Source: JAAYBR01 sp033813475
Lineage (GTDB): Bacteria; Hydrogenedentota; Hydrogenedentia; Hydrogenedentales; CAITNO01
Assembly (NCBI GenBank): GCA_033813475.1
Contig: JAPXRP010000087.1
Span: 1 to 17,477, forward strand
DNA length: 17,477 nucleotides
Direction: 5' to 3'
In this document: in pieces, positions 10,597 through 17,477 of the stretch
How positions within the stretch are numbered: the stretch's first letter is position 1
How the letters are laid out: every line of letters starts with the position of its first letter
Position numbers and translations under genes: made by a program
Notes under the pieces: generated by a model
What the model was told of the DNA's origin: nothing
The model's database searches: none
Seen by the model: only the letters and a program-made list of their open reading frames with translations

Positions 10597-10632
10597 GGAA
10601 AACGGTCCACCTCCTTTCGTCTGGGCCACGGA

Positions 10633-10661
10633 TTGACAGGGGAGTTCCAATCGGGTACACT
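10633..10661 (+). promoter_or_regulatory. Sigma70-type promoter of a predicted antisense RNA
   Basis: TTGACA (10633-10638), a 17-bp spacer and TACACT (10656-10661, keeping the key T, A and final T) point along the plus strand, opposite to the restriction operon. The expected start is near 10668. No plus-strand coding sequence follows before the terminator that ends at 10745. Confidence 0.6.
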
Positions 10662-10667
10662 ACCCGC

Positions 10668-10745
10668 ACGAAGTTGGACGCCTGCCCCCGTGGCCGGTGT
10701 TCGCCCCCGGCGGTGTGTTAGCGCGCATCGCCGGGGACTTTTTTT
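10668..10745 (+). ncRNA. Predicted ~78-nt antisense RNA in the leader of the restriction operon
   Basis: The sequence between the plus-strand promoter (10633-10661) and the plus-strand intrinsic terminator (10705-10745) would be transcribed as a short non-coding RNA. It is fully complementary to part of the 5' leader of the restriction operon mRNA. This resembles countertranscribed RNAs that control plasmid replication genes or toxin genes. The RNA itself is inferred; promoter and terminator are seen directly. It would be expected to affect elongation or translation of the first operon gene and thereby restriction gene dosage. Confidence 0.5.
10705..10745 (+). terminator. Rho-independent terminator (plus strand) inside the restriction operon leader
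   Basis: An 8-bp GC stem (10705-10712 against 10729-10736), extendable with wobble pairs through 10713-10717 and 10724-10728, is followed by AC and seven T (10739-10745). It is functional only for plus-strand transcripts because the minus strand has no T-tract after the hairpin. The only nearby plus-strand promoter is the one at 10633-10661. Confidence 0.8.
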
Positions 10746-10804
10746 GCTTCAACTGTCGCTCAAACGGTCGCAGGAGCCCGAAGCATCCCGCTTACCGTTC
10801 TGGG

Positions 10805-10833
10805 ATTATACCAGAAAATTGGACTCCTGTCAA
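10805..10833 (-). promoter_or_regulatory. Perfect-consensus sigma70 promoter of the restriction operon
   Basis: On the minus strand TTGACA (10833-10828), a 17-bp spacer and TATAAT (10810-10805) match the sigma70 consensus at all 12 positions. Transcription would start near 10798 and reach the first start codon after about 280 nt of leader. The promoter lies inside the 33-bp inverted repeats, so the cassette carries its own promoter. Confidence 0.9.
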
Positions 10834-10920
10834 GTAGGTAACCGACAAACCCCGATGCATTATCCCGGTGGGTGGGCAGGAAGAATCTCCATCTGACCCA
10901 CCACCCTGGGTACTTGGTCA

Positions 10921-10953
10921 TCCCCGGCGTTTTTGCGGTTTTTGCGGGTGTTG
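10921..10953. repeat. 33-bp inverted repeat flanking the restriction operon, right arm
   Basis: Matches the reverse complement of 1771-1803 at 32 of 33 positions and lies 88 bp upstream of the -35 element of the restriction operon. With its partner it encloses the complete operon and promoter and nothing else recognisable, a span of 9.18 kb. Confidence 0.9.
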
Positions 10954-11110
10954 GCGCAATGCCTTGGGGGGCATTGGGTTAGGACACACCTACCTAGCGG
11001 GTGGATGGCGGGCTTTGGCGGCTTTTGGTGGGTAGGCAGGCAGGGGCGGGAGGAGGCCGTGTTTCTGAGTAGGCAAATTCAACGTTATTTGGCCCCCATA
11101 CCCCCGGGAG

Positions 11111-11150
11111 GTGCGGAGCCTTTCTCCTGTGTCCCGGAAGGCTCCCGCAC
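11111..11150 (-). terminator. Stem-loop 3' of the primase-polymerase gene, possible terminator
   Basis: A 12-bp stem with one bulged base (11111-11122 against 11138-11150) begins 12 nt past the stop codon of the primase-polymerase gene. On the minus strand no T-tract follows, and on the plus strand only a weak TTTT comes after. It may mark the 3' end of the replication transcript, but as a factor-independent terminator it is poor. Confidence 0.4.
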
Positions 11151-11162
11151 CCCATTTTCCCC

Positions 11163-14147
11163 CTATTTCGCCTCCGCCCAGTTCTTCCCCCGGCCGCATT
11201 CCACCAGCCCCGTCGTCGGCGCACCGGGGAACATCTCCAGATAGGCCTGGGTCATGCAGTCCTTGAGCATGGCCTCCGCCTTGTCGGCGTCCTTCTCATG
11301 GCAGGTCAGCACAATTTCATCGTGGACCGTGCTGACCAGCCGGGCGTCCAGGGGCTTCAGGGCCTCTGTAACCCGTGCCAGGGCGTGGAGCAGAATCTCT
11401 GCGGCGGTACCCTGTATGGGGGTGTTCAGGCTCTTTGTATAGACACCCGCTTCCTTGTCCCCAAACCGGCGCACCCTCCCACCCAGTGTCATTACCGGGG
11501 CGTTCCGGCATGCACGGCTCCGGGTGTCTTCACGCCAACGCCGCAGGCCGGTATAGGCGGCGAACAGTTTCTGCTGCAGCGCCTTTGCCTGTTCCAGGGT
11601 GATTTCCACGCCGTATCCCCGGGCATACTCCTGCAGGCCCTTGTCGCCCTGCCCGTAAAGGGTGCCAAAGGCGACCGCCTTCGCCATCTGCCGCTGTTCC
11701 TTGGAGACCTCCCCCTCCGGGCAGCTGAAAAGCAGCGACGCGGTGAACCGGTGGATGTCCACCCCCTTCCGGTAGGCCTCCAGCAGCGTCTTGTCATTGG
11801 CCAGCTGGGCGGCCACCCGCAACTCGATCTGGCTGTAGTCGGCGGTCAGGATGACATGGCCGGGATCCGCAAGAAACATCTCGCGGATGGCCTCCCGGGG
11901 AAGATTTTGGAAACTGGGCTTGCTGCTGGCCATGCGCCCGGTGACCGCGCCCGCCAGATGGAAGCTCGCGGAGAGGCGTCCGGTGACGGGGTTGACCAGT
12001 TCCGCCATCTTCTTGCCATAGGTGGAGAGGAGCTTGGAGGCCTTGCGCAGATCGAGCAGCGGGGCAACACCCGGCAGGTCCTTGTTGGCCTCCAACACCG
12101 CCTCCTTGGTCTCCAGGAGCCCCTTGGGGGTTTGCGGCCAGGCCCTGAGACGATCCTCCGGGAGAACCTCTTTGAGAAAATCGCCCAGCTGCTGGGGGCT
12201 GCCCGGGTTGATCTCCGCCCCCATGTCCTCCTGGACCTCCCTTGTCAGGGAATCACGGCGGTCACGCCATTCGGCCATCATCTCCGCATGGCGCTTGGTG
12301 TCAAAGCGCATCCCCCCAAGCTCCATGGCAACCACCGCCGGTTGGGCGTCGCGCATCCGGCGGTACACCCCCTCCAGACTCTCTATCCGGAGCCGGTTCA
12401 GCAGCCGGTCATGCAGGCGCGTCAAATGGCGGACATCCCCGGCCGCGTAACGCAGCTGCTCTTCGGACAGCTCCGCCGCACCCCAGTCGGACAGCTGCTC
12501 CTCCTTTTTCAGGTCCACGTCGAGACGTGTGAGGAGGACATTCTTCAGAGACAGGGCACCCCCGCTCCCCCCGCCCGGAGCGGGGTCCCTGTGGGTCAGG
12601 TTGGTCAGGGCGTTGAACATCAGCATTGTGCAGTCCATGACCCCCGTTTCCACGCCGACATGCGCCAGATGCTTCATCTCGAACACGGCGTTGTGGACGA
12701 CGGTCTTCTTGGCGAACACCGGCGCGAGAATCTCCTTCAAGTGTCTCCCACAGGCAACGGCGTCTATGATGAGCGGCTCCCCCGCCCTGCCGCAGAGCTG
12801 CACCAGCCGGATGCGGGAGAGAGAGGGGTCCAGCCCGGCCTTGGGATGGTCACGGTACTTCGGGCGCTTCGCCGTCTCAATGTCCACCGCCACAAGGTCA
12901 CTGGTCTTCATCAGGGAACGAACCGCCTTCCTCGCCTCCGCCGCGTCCATGATGTGCCGGTAATCCCCAAGGCCTGCTCTTGAATAAGGAGCCGACGGAA
13001 CCGAAACAGCAATTCGCGATCCCTGCGCAACAGTTCCAGTTCCTGAAGATGCTGAAGAAGATGAGGGCTGCTCAACGCTGCGGGGGTGCGCCCGTGCCTC
13101 CGGGACAGAATCCAGACCGATCCCCCTTGTCCGCCGGGAGGCCAAGACCCGGTCCGCATAACCAACAGCTGCCTGCATGAACTTGCGCAGGTCCAAATCC
13201 GCCAACCACGCCTCTGTCACGTCCTTGCCGCCCGGGACTGGGCACGAGACGGCGTTTGGGAAACCCATCTCGTAGGAGGCGGCCGCCTTGATCCCGGCGT
13301 CATCATCATCCATTACCAGCACAATCTTCTCTGCCGCCAGCAACGCACCCAGCGCACAGGGGCCAAGAGGCGCATTGACACCGCCGAGGGCGACAACGGA
13401 CACGCCCGTGTCCTGGTTCAGCTTGATTCCGCACAAGGCGCTCTCAACCACGGCGACCACTCCGTCGAACCCCGGATCCGTCCCCGCAATGTGTCTCGCT
13501 TCCAGGGAGGAGCCCGGAAGCGAGCGGTACCGTCCGTTATTGCCGTCCCAGCAGCGAACTGTTGCCGCGACAACGCCCTCTCCCTGCACAAGGTGCGGGA
13601 TCAAGATGCCTTCAGGCACGGAAACCCTCCAAATCTCATGCCCGTCAGCCGCCTTGTAGCTTGTTGTCAAACCGAGCTGCGACCGTTTCAGGCGTGTGTC
13701 CTCCCGCACCATGCCCAAACGGTAGCGGCGTATGGAGGCGTCTGTAAGACCCCGCTCTTCATACAGATAATCACGGCCTCGCATGCTGTCCTTGAGGTCC
13801 TCTTGGGCAATCTCGATCAGTCGCATCATGCCCCCTCTCCACGTGGACCTGTTGACAACCTCGTTGGCCCTTGATACCCCCTCACGAGGCGGAGCCGCGC
13901 CGTGCTCCGCCCGATACGCCCGCACTTGTTCTTTTGCCTCGGCGGGACTGAGCCCCCGGGTCAGTTCCAGCAGTTTCGCGAAGCCGCCCTTTGCGCCGCA
14001 GATTCTGCAATAGTAGCCGCCGTTTTCCCATACGGCCAGCCGGTCAACACCCGTCCCGCATGCAAAGCACGGTCCCCGCATGACCCCCGGACCATTGGGA
14101 ATGGTGGGCGGGAATCCAATGCTCGCCAGATACTCAACGATGTTCAT
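11163..14147 (-). CDS. DnaG-type primase fused to family A DNA polymerase
   Basis: 994-aa fusion that would make RNA primers and extend them with proofreading in one chain. Residues 1-60 carry a CHC2-like zinc site (C27, C30, C47, C50). About 100-225 resembles the DnaG N-terminal catalytic region (DYLYEERGLTDASIRRYRLG, 127-145). A TOPRIM fold covers about 228-310 with E235 and the acidic cluster D280-D283. A Ser-rich linker (about 345-395) follows. The 3'-5' exonuclease has D422 and E424 (VAVDIETA), N486 and D571. The polymerase has motif A D770 (LTADYSQIE), motif B R819, K823, F827, Y831 and motif C HDE (942-944). All active sites look intact. There is no 5'-nuclease. Start: ATG 14147 begins a normal domain, with AGGAGA 13 nt upstream; ATG 14207 is the alternative. 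It follows the DUF3987 gene. Confidence 0.93.
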   Translation of the reverse strand: MNIVEYLASIGFPPTIPNGPGVMRGPCFACGTGVDRLAVWENGGYYCRICGAKGGFAKLLELTRGLSPAEAKEQVRAYRAEHGAAPPREGVSRANEVVNRSTWRGGMMRLIEIAQEDLKDSMRGRDYLYEERGLTDASIRRYRLGMVREDTRLKRSQLGLTTSYKAADGHEIWRVSVPEGILIPHLVQGEGVVAATVRCWDGNNGRYRSLPGSSLEARHIAGTDPGFDGVVAVVESALCGIKLNQDTGVSVVALGGVNAPLGPCALGALLAAEKIVLVMDDDDAGIKAAASYEMGFPNAVSCPVPGGKDVTEAWLADLDLRKFMQAAVGYADRVLASRRTRGIGLDSVPEARAHPRSVEQPSSSSASSGTGTVAQGSRIAVSVPSAPYSRAGLGDYRHIMDAAEARKAVRSLMKTSDLVAVDIETAKRPKYRDHPKAGLDPSLSRIRLVQLCGRAGEPLIIDAVACGRHLKEILAPVFAKKTVVHNAVFEMKHLAHVGVETGVMDCTMLMFNALTNLTHRDPAPGGGSGGALSLKNVLLTRLDVDLKKEEQLSDWGAAELSEEQLRYAAGDVRHLTRLHDRLLNRLRIESLEGVYRRMRDAQPAVVAMELGGMRFDTKRHAEMMAEWRDRRDSLTREVQEDMGAEINPGSPQQLGDFLKEVLPEDRLRAWPQTPKGLLETKEAVLEANKDLPGVAPLLDLRKASKLLSTYGKKMAELVNPVTGRLSASFHLAGAVTGRMASSKPSFQNLPREAIREMFLADPGHVILTADYSQIELRVAAQLANDKTLLEAYRKGVDIHRFTASLLFSCPEGEVSKEQRQMAKAVAFGTLYGQGDKGLQEYARGYGVEITLEQAKALQQKLFAAYTGLRRWREDTRSRACRNAPVMTLGGRVRRFGDKEAGVYTKSLNTPIQGTAAEILLHALARVTEALKPLDARLVSTVHDEIVLTCHEKDADKAEAMLKDCMTQAYLEMFPGAPTTGLVECGRGKNWAEAK

Positions 14148-14237
14148 GCTGTCTAATCTTTCTCCTGTGCCTCCAGGGGAACTTGAATACCAGCCTCCCG
14201 CCATCACAGAGACGCCGCTGCCAGAAGTCCGCCCACG

Positions 14238-15830
14238 TCATAGCCCGAGCTCTTGGCGCGCTGAAGATGTGAGCCGGTATACCCTCCTGGACCTTGCGAC
14301 CCCCTTCCCCTTTGGCAATTCCGCCGACATGATCCACCCGTACTCCTCCAGCAGGTGCAGCACCGGCTTGAGCGTCTTCTGGGTGCGCAGGCTGTGGGGA
14401 CCCTTGCTGTAGCACCAGCTTGACGTGAATTCTGTCAGCCTGTTGCTGCGCAGCAACTCCATGAGCTTGATAGCGTCACTGGTTGTCTTCGCCGTGGGAA
14501 GTATTCTGGTAACCCGCTTCAGTTCGGCCATGAAGTACTCCACAAGGGCGACACCCCTGCGGACGTGCTCCGCATCCAAATCTCTTGCAGCAGGGTTGTC
14601 AGACAGCTGGAGGGTTGCCGCAAGCTTCAAGGAGGCGGTTGCCATCTTGTTGATCAGGTTGTTCTGGTCATCCCGTGGAAGGGAGCGCAACGCGCCCCGT
14701 TTCCCCATTTCGCGCTCCACCTTGTAGTAGATCTTCTCGTACTCCTCCCGTGCCTCCGGAGTCAGGGTAAGTAAAGGGGGATCCAGGACATTGACCGTTC
14801 CCTCAACCACCGGTAATGGGCGATCAAGGATGTCGGTGATCCATGCGTCGTACTCCTCCATGACCGCTTCCTCTTTGGCCAAGGACCAGTGCAGCTCTCG
14901 TGAGCCAATGAGGGAGTCGGGAAACGAGACGAGAAGCCGACTGATCAGCCCCTGTTCCTGGGCCATCGAATCTGTCAAAAATTCCTGCACAGGCCCAAGC
15001 TGTCCCATCAGGAGCAGGGTAAGACGTTTTCCCGAAACCTTGATCTCCCCCGTTCGCCTGAGCAGCTTCACCGGCTCAGCATCGCAGAGGTTGGATAACG
15101 TTGCAAAAAAGGAGAGCTTGTTCTCGCTTTGCATGGCGTGACAGTTGATAAAGATGCCCGCCTCGGCGGTACTTACGAGCAGACGTCCCGCGCAATGCAT
15201 GAGGGCTTCATCCAGGGCTGAAGTCGTACCCTCAGTGCAATACACGTCCGTACAAGGGCGACTGGCAACCGCTATCCGTCTTGTCCCGGAAGCTTCAGCG
15301 GCGTCCAAGTCATTCTGGACCCTGCGATCGGCCTCCGCTTCAAGGCGGGATTGGTACTTGTATACGGGGGCCATCAGTCTGCCAAGAATCGTGGATTTGC
15401 GTTCGCCTGATGCGCCAATCACCACAAAGAAGAGGCTGGTGGGAAGCGGGCGCCCCATGAACTTGATGTCAGCCAGAGGGGAGACGGCAAAATTGGCGAG
15501 GGCAAGAAGTGCTACCGCGTTCAGGGGCAGCGGCGCCCCAGAAATCTTCTGGAGTGCCTGTGCATAGCGCAGGAGCCGTTCCCCCAGGGCGTCTGAGGGA
15601 AAGGGTGTCGCAGGGGGAAGGGTGCACTCCAGCGGCGAGAATTCCGGCTCGCCCTCCGCAATCAACACCCGCTGCTGTTGGACCTTGCGCTCAATGGCGG
15701 CCTCCAGCATCACCACGTTGCCCATGTCCCGATCAGCCCCTGCGTCCAACCTACCCCGGCTTTGCTGGCCAGCCCCCTTGTCCCGATGAGACGCCACTCG
15801 ATGATTTGTCTGTTGTTTCTGTGATGCCAT
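14238..15830 (-). CDS. DUF3987 (YfjI-like) helicase-type ATPase
   Basis: 530-aa protein of the DUF3987 family, P-loop ATPases found in integrated elements and prophages and thought to act as replicative helicases or primase partners. A disordered, charged N-terminus (1-60) precedes the ATPase. Walker A is GASGERKST at 139-147. A Walker B-like strand ends in STAEAGIF (220-227). The GLISRLL segment (294-300) may hold an arginine finger. The C-terminal region (about 420-525) looks like winged helix. The ATG at 15830 has a GAAAGG-type ribosome site about 8-10 nt upstream. It is followed after 90 nt (or 30 nt with the longer downstream start) by the primase-polymerase gene, so the two form one operon and a probable minimal replication module. 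Confidence 0.85.
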   Translation of the reverse strand: MASQKQQTNHRVASHRDKGAGQQSRGRLDAGADRDMGNVVMLEAAIERKVQQQRVLIAEGEPEFSPLECTLPPATPFPSDALGERLLRYAQALQKISGAPLPLNAVALLALANFAVSPLADIKFMGRPLPTSLFFVVIGASGERKSTILGRLMAPVYKYQSRLEAEADRRVQNDLDAAEASGTRRIAVASRPCTDVYCTEGTTSALDEALMHCAGRLLVSTAEAGIFINCHAMQSENKLSFFATLSNLCDAEPVKLLRRTGEIKVSGKRLTLLLMGQLGPVQEFLTDSMAQEQGLISRLLVSFPDSLIGSRELHWSLAKEEAVMEEYDAWITDILDRPLPVVEGTVNVLDPPLLTLTPEAREEYEKIYYKVEREMGKRGALRSLPRDDQNNLINKMATASLKLAATLQLSDNPAARDLDAEHVRRGVALVEYFMAELKRVTRILPTAKTTSDAIKLMELLRSNRLTEFTSSWCYSKGPHSLRTQKTLKPVLHLLEEYGWIMSAELPKGKGVARSRRVYRLTSSARQELGL

Positions 15831-15887
15831 GGTGAAAGCCTTTCTTTGCCGCTGTCGCCGCGTTCTTAACCGGCCTCGGGGCCGCTG

Positions 15888-15957
15888 CCCCGGGTCTACC
15901 GGCGAACCTTAGCTTGTGGTCGCTCCACAACCACTGTTCGTTCCGTCAGACCCGGGG
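15888..15957. promoter_or_regulatory. 70-nt extended hairpin upstream of the replication operon
   Basis: Nested complementary segments form one long imperfect stem: 15888-15897 with 15948-15957 (10 bp), 15900-15902 with 15943-15945, 15903-15907 with 15936-15940, and 15914-15919 with 15925-15930 around a 5-nt loop, about 24 bp in all. The outer stem shares bases with a neighbouring hairpin (15877-15892), so the two cannot form together. It lies 58 nt before the DUF3987 start codon. It could be a structured leader of the replication mRNA or a folded origin element; no known riboswitch class was recognised. Confidence 0.7.
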
Positions 15958-16002
15958 ACTCCACCACTCGGTGGTGACCCTCTGGCCATCTACTAATAGG
16001 GG

Positions 16003-16024
16003 TTGCCACGTTGTTGCCACGTTG
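16003..16024. repeat. Two tandem 11-bp repeats (TTGCCACGTTG)
   Basis: Two perfect head-to-tail copies of an 11-mer, followed by a partial GCC. One helical turn apart and upstream of the replication genes, they may be iterons or an operator for a dimeric protein; two copies are too few to be sure. Confidence 0.8.
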
Positions 16025-16119
16025 CCTGGAGCGATGAGAAAGCCCGTGATCGACCTGCCCTCAATTCATGGGATGCCCAGTCCCGGGAAGTCCTGAACCC
16101 ATGTCATGTTGTGCTGACA

Positions 16120-16157
16120 GAGAAAGAAAAGGCCCGCAACCGTGAAGTTGCGGGCCT
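16120..16157 (-). terminator. Rho-independent terminator of the orphan gene
   Basis: A perfect 11-bp GC-rich stem (16130-16140 against 16147-16157) with a 6-nt loop is followed on the minus strand by TTTTCTTTCT. It lies 26 nt past the stop codon at 16184 and isolates this gene from the replication operon downstream. Confidence 0.9.
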
Positions 16158-16183
16158 GGTTCTCTGCAGCCTGAAAAGGAGAG

Positions 16184-17434
16184 TTACTCCTCGACACCTT
16201 CAGATGACACGTCCCATACTATAGCGCAAATAGGATTATAAACAACGTACATTCCTTTTGGTCGATATATAGACTCTTCCAGGTGCTCTCCGAACTTGGG
16301 GTATTTCTCCTTGGCATGTTTGATTGTCCTGTCCAGAGCCTTGCCAACATTTCGTGCCGCTGCGCGTTCTAGAGTATCCTTCCTTCCTGGTATCAAGTCC
16401 CGCAGCGCCCCTGATTTATGCTTTTTCATCAGAATTTCCGCTTTTTTCCGCAGTTCTTCTGCTTGCTTAGGATTTCCCTCATCCTCTTGTTGGGCCGCCT
16501 GGTGAAGAAGCCTTTCAATAGCCTTTTCCGCAGCGCTGTCTATATTCTCGTTCCCAGCTGCTTTCACGGTCAAGCCTTCCTCTATGGCTCTCTCTTTAGT
16601 GTACTCCTTCTGTTTGGATTCACTCCACGCACTATTATGACGCGCCTGCATGTTTCTATAGCTTGCATCATAAGTAAGTAGCTGTTGCGATAGACCCTGT
16701 CTTGACTGAAGCAAAATGGACAGGTAGTAGTACCCACGCATGTCCTTCCCGCTATTACTATGGGTGCAAATCCTCCTCTCTTCATCTCCCGGAAGAGCGA
16801 CGACCACATACCCCAAACATCTAATGAACTTTCCAATTCTTTTCGTGTCTTTCCTGGGTGTCGCAGATCGTTGTCCCGCCAATGAAGCAGCTTGATGCCG
16901 CTCGGCGCGATTGGTCAACTCTGTAGCCCCCGCGACAAGCATTTCCACCTCACGGCTTCCATATGCTCCAGGGGATTTGCTCGATTCCTGAATGAGTATG
17001 TCGATCGCCTTGGAAAGGTCACACCACGCTATTAGTGAAATCAATTGATGAAGGCGTATTGTAGTGTCCTTGCCATCCCCGTTCTTGCCCAATATTACCT
17101 TAGGGTTTGGCCGATTGGTCCCTAGAAGAAAGTCTGATCTGGAACCAAACGTGACAGCTTCGGTATCAGACGGGTACACATGTTCAGACCACTCACAATT
17201 ACCTGGATATTCCATACGAGAATGAGAAGATTCACCTTCTTCAGAGGGGAGGTCAAAGACTGCATGTGGTGACCGCCCCAGCTCCCGCTGAGCCACAAAT
17301 TCGTCCTCGATCAGGTCCTCCCACACCTCGCAGCATTTCTCAAAGTCATCGGCCGCTCTGATTGATGGGAGCATCTCCGCTAGCAGCCTGTGGCAAAAGG
17401 CTGAATTGAGCGGGTCATGTTGAGGTGGTTCCAT
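16184..17434 (-). CDS. Orphan 416-aa protein of unrecognised family
   Basis: I do not recognise this protein. The N-terminal third is acidic, with helical stretches rich in Asp/Glu. Around 95-140 is a mixed segment (FGSRSDFLLGTNRPNPKVIL, then GKNGDGKDTT) that recalls a P-loop but lacks the Ser/Thr after the lysine. Residues 200-265 are mixed. About 280-345 is strongly helical and charged, likely coiled coil. A basic region (about 345-385) and a beta-type tail (MYVVYNPICAIVWDVS, 395-410) close it. No signal peptide or membrane segment. The gene is visibly less GC-rich than its neighbours. No Shine-Dalgarno precedes the ATG at 17434 and the frame stays open to the window edge, so the true start may lie outside. 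Its first 18 codons and upstream sequence are duplicated inverted at 29-126. Confidence 0.7.
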   Translation of the reverse strand: MEPPQHDPLNSAFCHRLLAEMLPSIRAADDFEKCCEVWEDLIEDEFVAQRELGRSPHAVFDLPSEEGESSHSRMEYPGNCEWSEHVYPSDTEAVTFGSRSDFLLGTNRPNPKVILGKNGDGKDTTIRLHQLISLIAWCDLSKAIDILIQESSKSPGAYGSREVEMLVAGATELTNRAERHQAASLAGQRSATPRKDTKRIGKFIRCLGYVVVALPGDEERRICTHSNSGKDMRGYYYLSILLQSRQGLSQQLLTYDASYRNMQARHNSAWSESKQKEYTKERAIEEGLTVKAAGNENIDSAAEKAIERLLHQAAQQEDEGNPKQAEELRKKAEILMKKHKSGALRDLIPGRKDTLERAAARNVGKALDRTIKHAKEKYPKFGEHLEESIYRPKGMYVVYNPICAIVWDVSSEGVEE

Positions 17435-17477
17435 GCGGGCGTTTTTGGGCGCGTCGTGCCGCGGGATTCCCTGTAAG
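17380..17477. repeat. 98-bp perfect inverted repeat, right copy
   Basis: Exact reverse complement of 29-126. It covers the 5' end and upstream region of the orphan gene and reaches the last base of the window, so its outer limit is unknown. Confidence 0.95.

Larger units (their letters stand above)
10834..11162. other. Non-coding junction between restriction cassette and replication module
   Basis: No gene is supported here. Besides the right arm of the 33-bp inverted repeat it holds several short hairpins: GGTGGGT against ACCCACC near 10871-10906, a 7-bp CAATGCC/GGCATTG stem at 10957-10976, and the bulged 12-bp stem at 11111-11150. The rest is G-rich on the plus strand with degenerate GGCGG/GGTGGG units. 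Confidence 0.6.
15831..16183. other. Non-coding region upstream of the replication operon, candidate leader or origin
   Basis: About 350 bp with no supported gene. In order it holds short GC hairpins (CGGCC/GGCCG at 15871-15884, competing CGGGG/CCCCG at 15877-15892), the long hairpin at 15888-15957, a 6-bp CACCAC/GTGGTG hairpin at 15962-15976, tandem 11-bp repeats at 16003-16024, and the terminator of the orphan gene at 16120-16157. No strong minus-strand promoter was recognised. Confidence 0.6.

Noticed and set aside
11298..12983. 561-codon plus-strand frame across the polymerase gene
   Set aside because: Antisense shadow of the polymerase; composition is typical of non-coding frames and the minus-strand motifs are decisive.
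15888..15957. Integron attC site
   Set aside because: The structure is hairpin-like, but the sequence around GTTCG does not fit the GTTRRRY/RYYYAAC core and no integron-type integrase is present.
16184..17434. P-loop ATPase assignment for the orphan protein (GKNGDGKDTT)
   Set aside because: The residue after the lysine is Asp rather than Ser/Thr and no Walker B partner was seen, so this is probably chance.

Overview
This 17.5-kb window is GC-rich bacterial DNA with clear Shine-Dalgarno sites and sigma70-type promoters. It reads as an integrative mobile element, or a large part of one. The host taxon cannot be assigned safely from the sequence: every recognisable gene belongs to families that move between phyla, and no housekeeping gene is present.

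Layout from left to right. (1) 1-435: a 98-bp sequence (29-126) that is a perfect inverted copy of the right end of the window. It carries the first 18 codons of the orphan gene found at the right end, then about 300 bp of non-coding leader. (2) 436-1635 (+): a P4-type tyrosine integrase with its own terminator, followed by a short non-coding stretch. That stretch ends in a sequence matching the D-arm/anticodon-arm of a tRNA-Leu(CAA), the probable attachment core. (3) 1833-10517 (-): a type I restriction-modification operon. In transcription order it is a small GIY-YIG-like protein, a half-length HsdS, HsdM, full-length HsdS, DinD, HsdR and a YgjP/DUF45 metallopeptidase. Most junctions are stop/start overlaps. 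A perfect-consensus promoter (10805-10833) drives it across a leader of about 280 nt. The opposite strand of that leader has its own promoter and intrinsic terminator, predicting an antisense RNA of about 78 nt. The whole restriction operon with its promoter is bracketed by a 33-bp inverted repeat (1771-1803 and 10921-10953). (4) 11163-15830 (-): a two-gene replication module. It consists of a DUF3987 helicase-like ATPase and a remarkable single protein joining a complete DnaG-type primase (zinc finger plus TOPRIM) to a complete family A DNA polymerase (3'-5' exonuclease plus polymerase). A 70-nt extended hairpin and tandem 11-bp repeats lie upstream and may be a regulatory leader or an origin. 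(5) 16184-17434 (-): an orphan 416-aa protein of unrecognised family, visibly lower in GC, with a strong intrinsic terminator.

How it fits together: the integrase and the tRNA-Leu-like core would handle integration and excision. The primase-polymerase and the DUF3987 ATPase could copy the excised form without host primase or replicase. The type I system would be defensive or stabilising cargo placed as a discrete cassette between the recombination and replication modules. The most novel points are the primase-polymerase fusion, the inverted-repeat-bounded restriction cassette, the predicted antisense RNA in its leader, and the inverted duplication of the orphan gene's 5' end.
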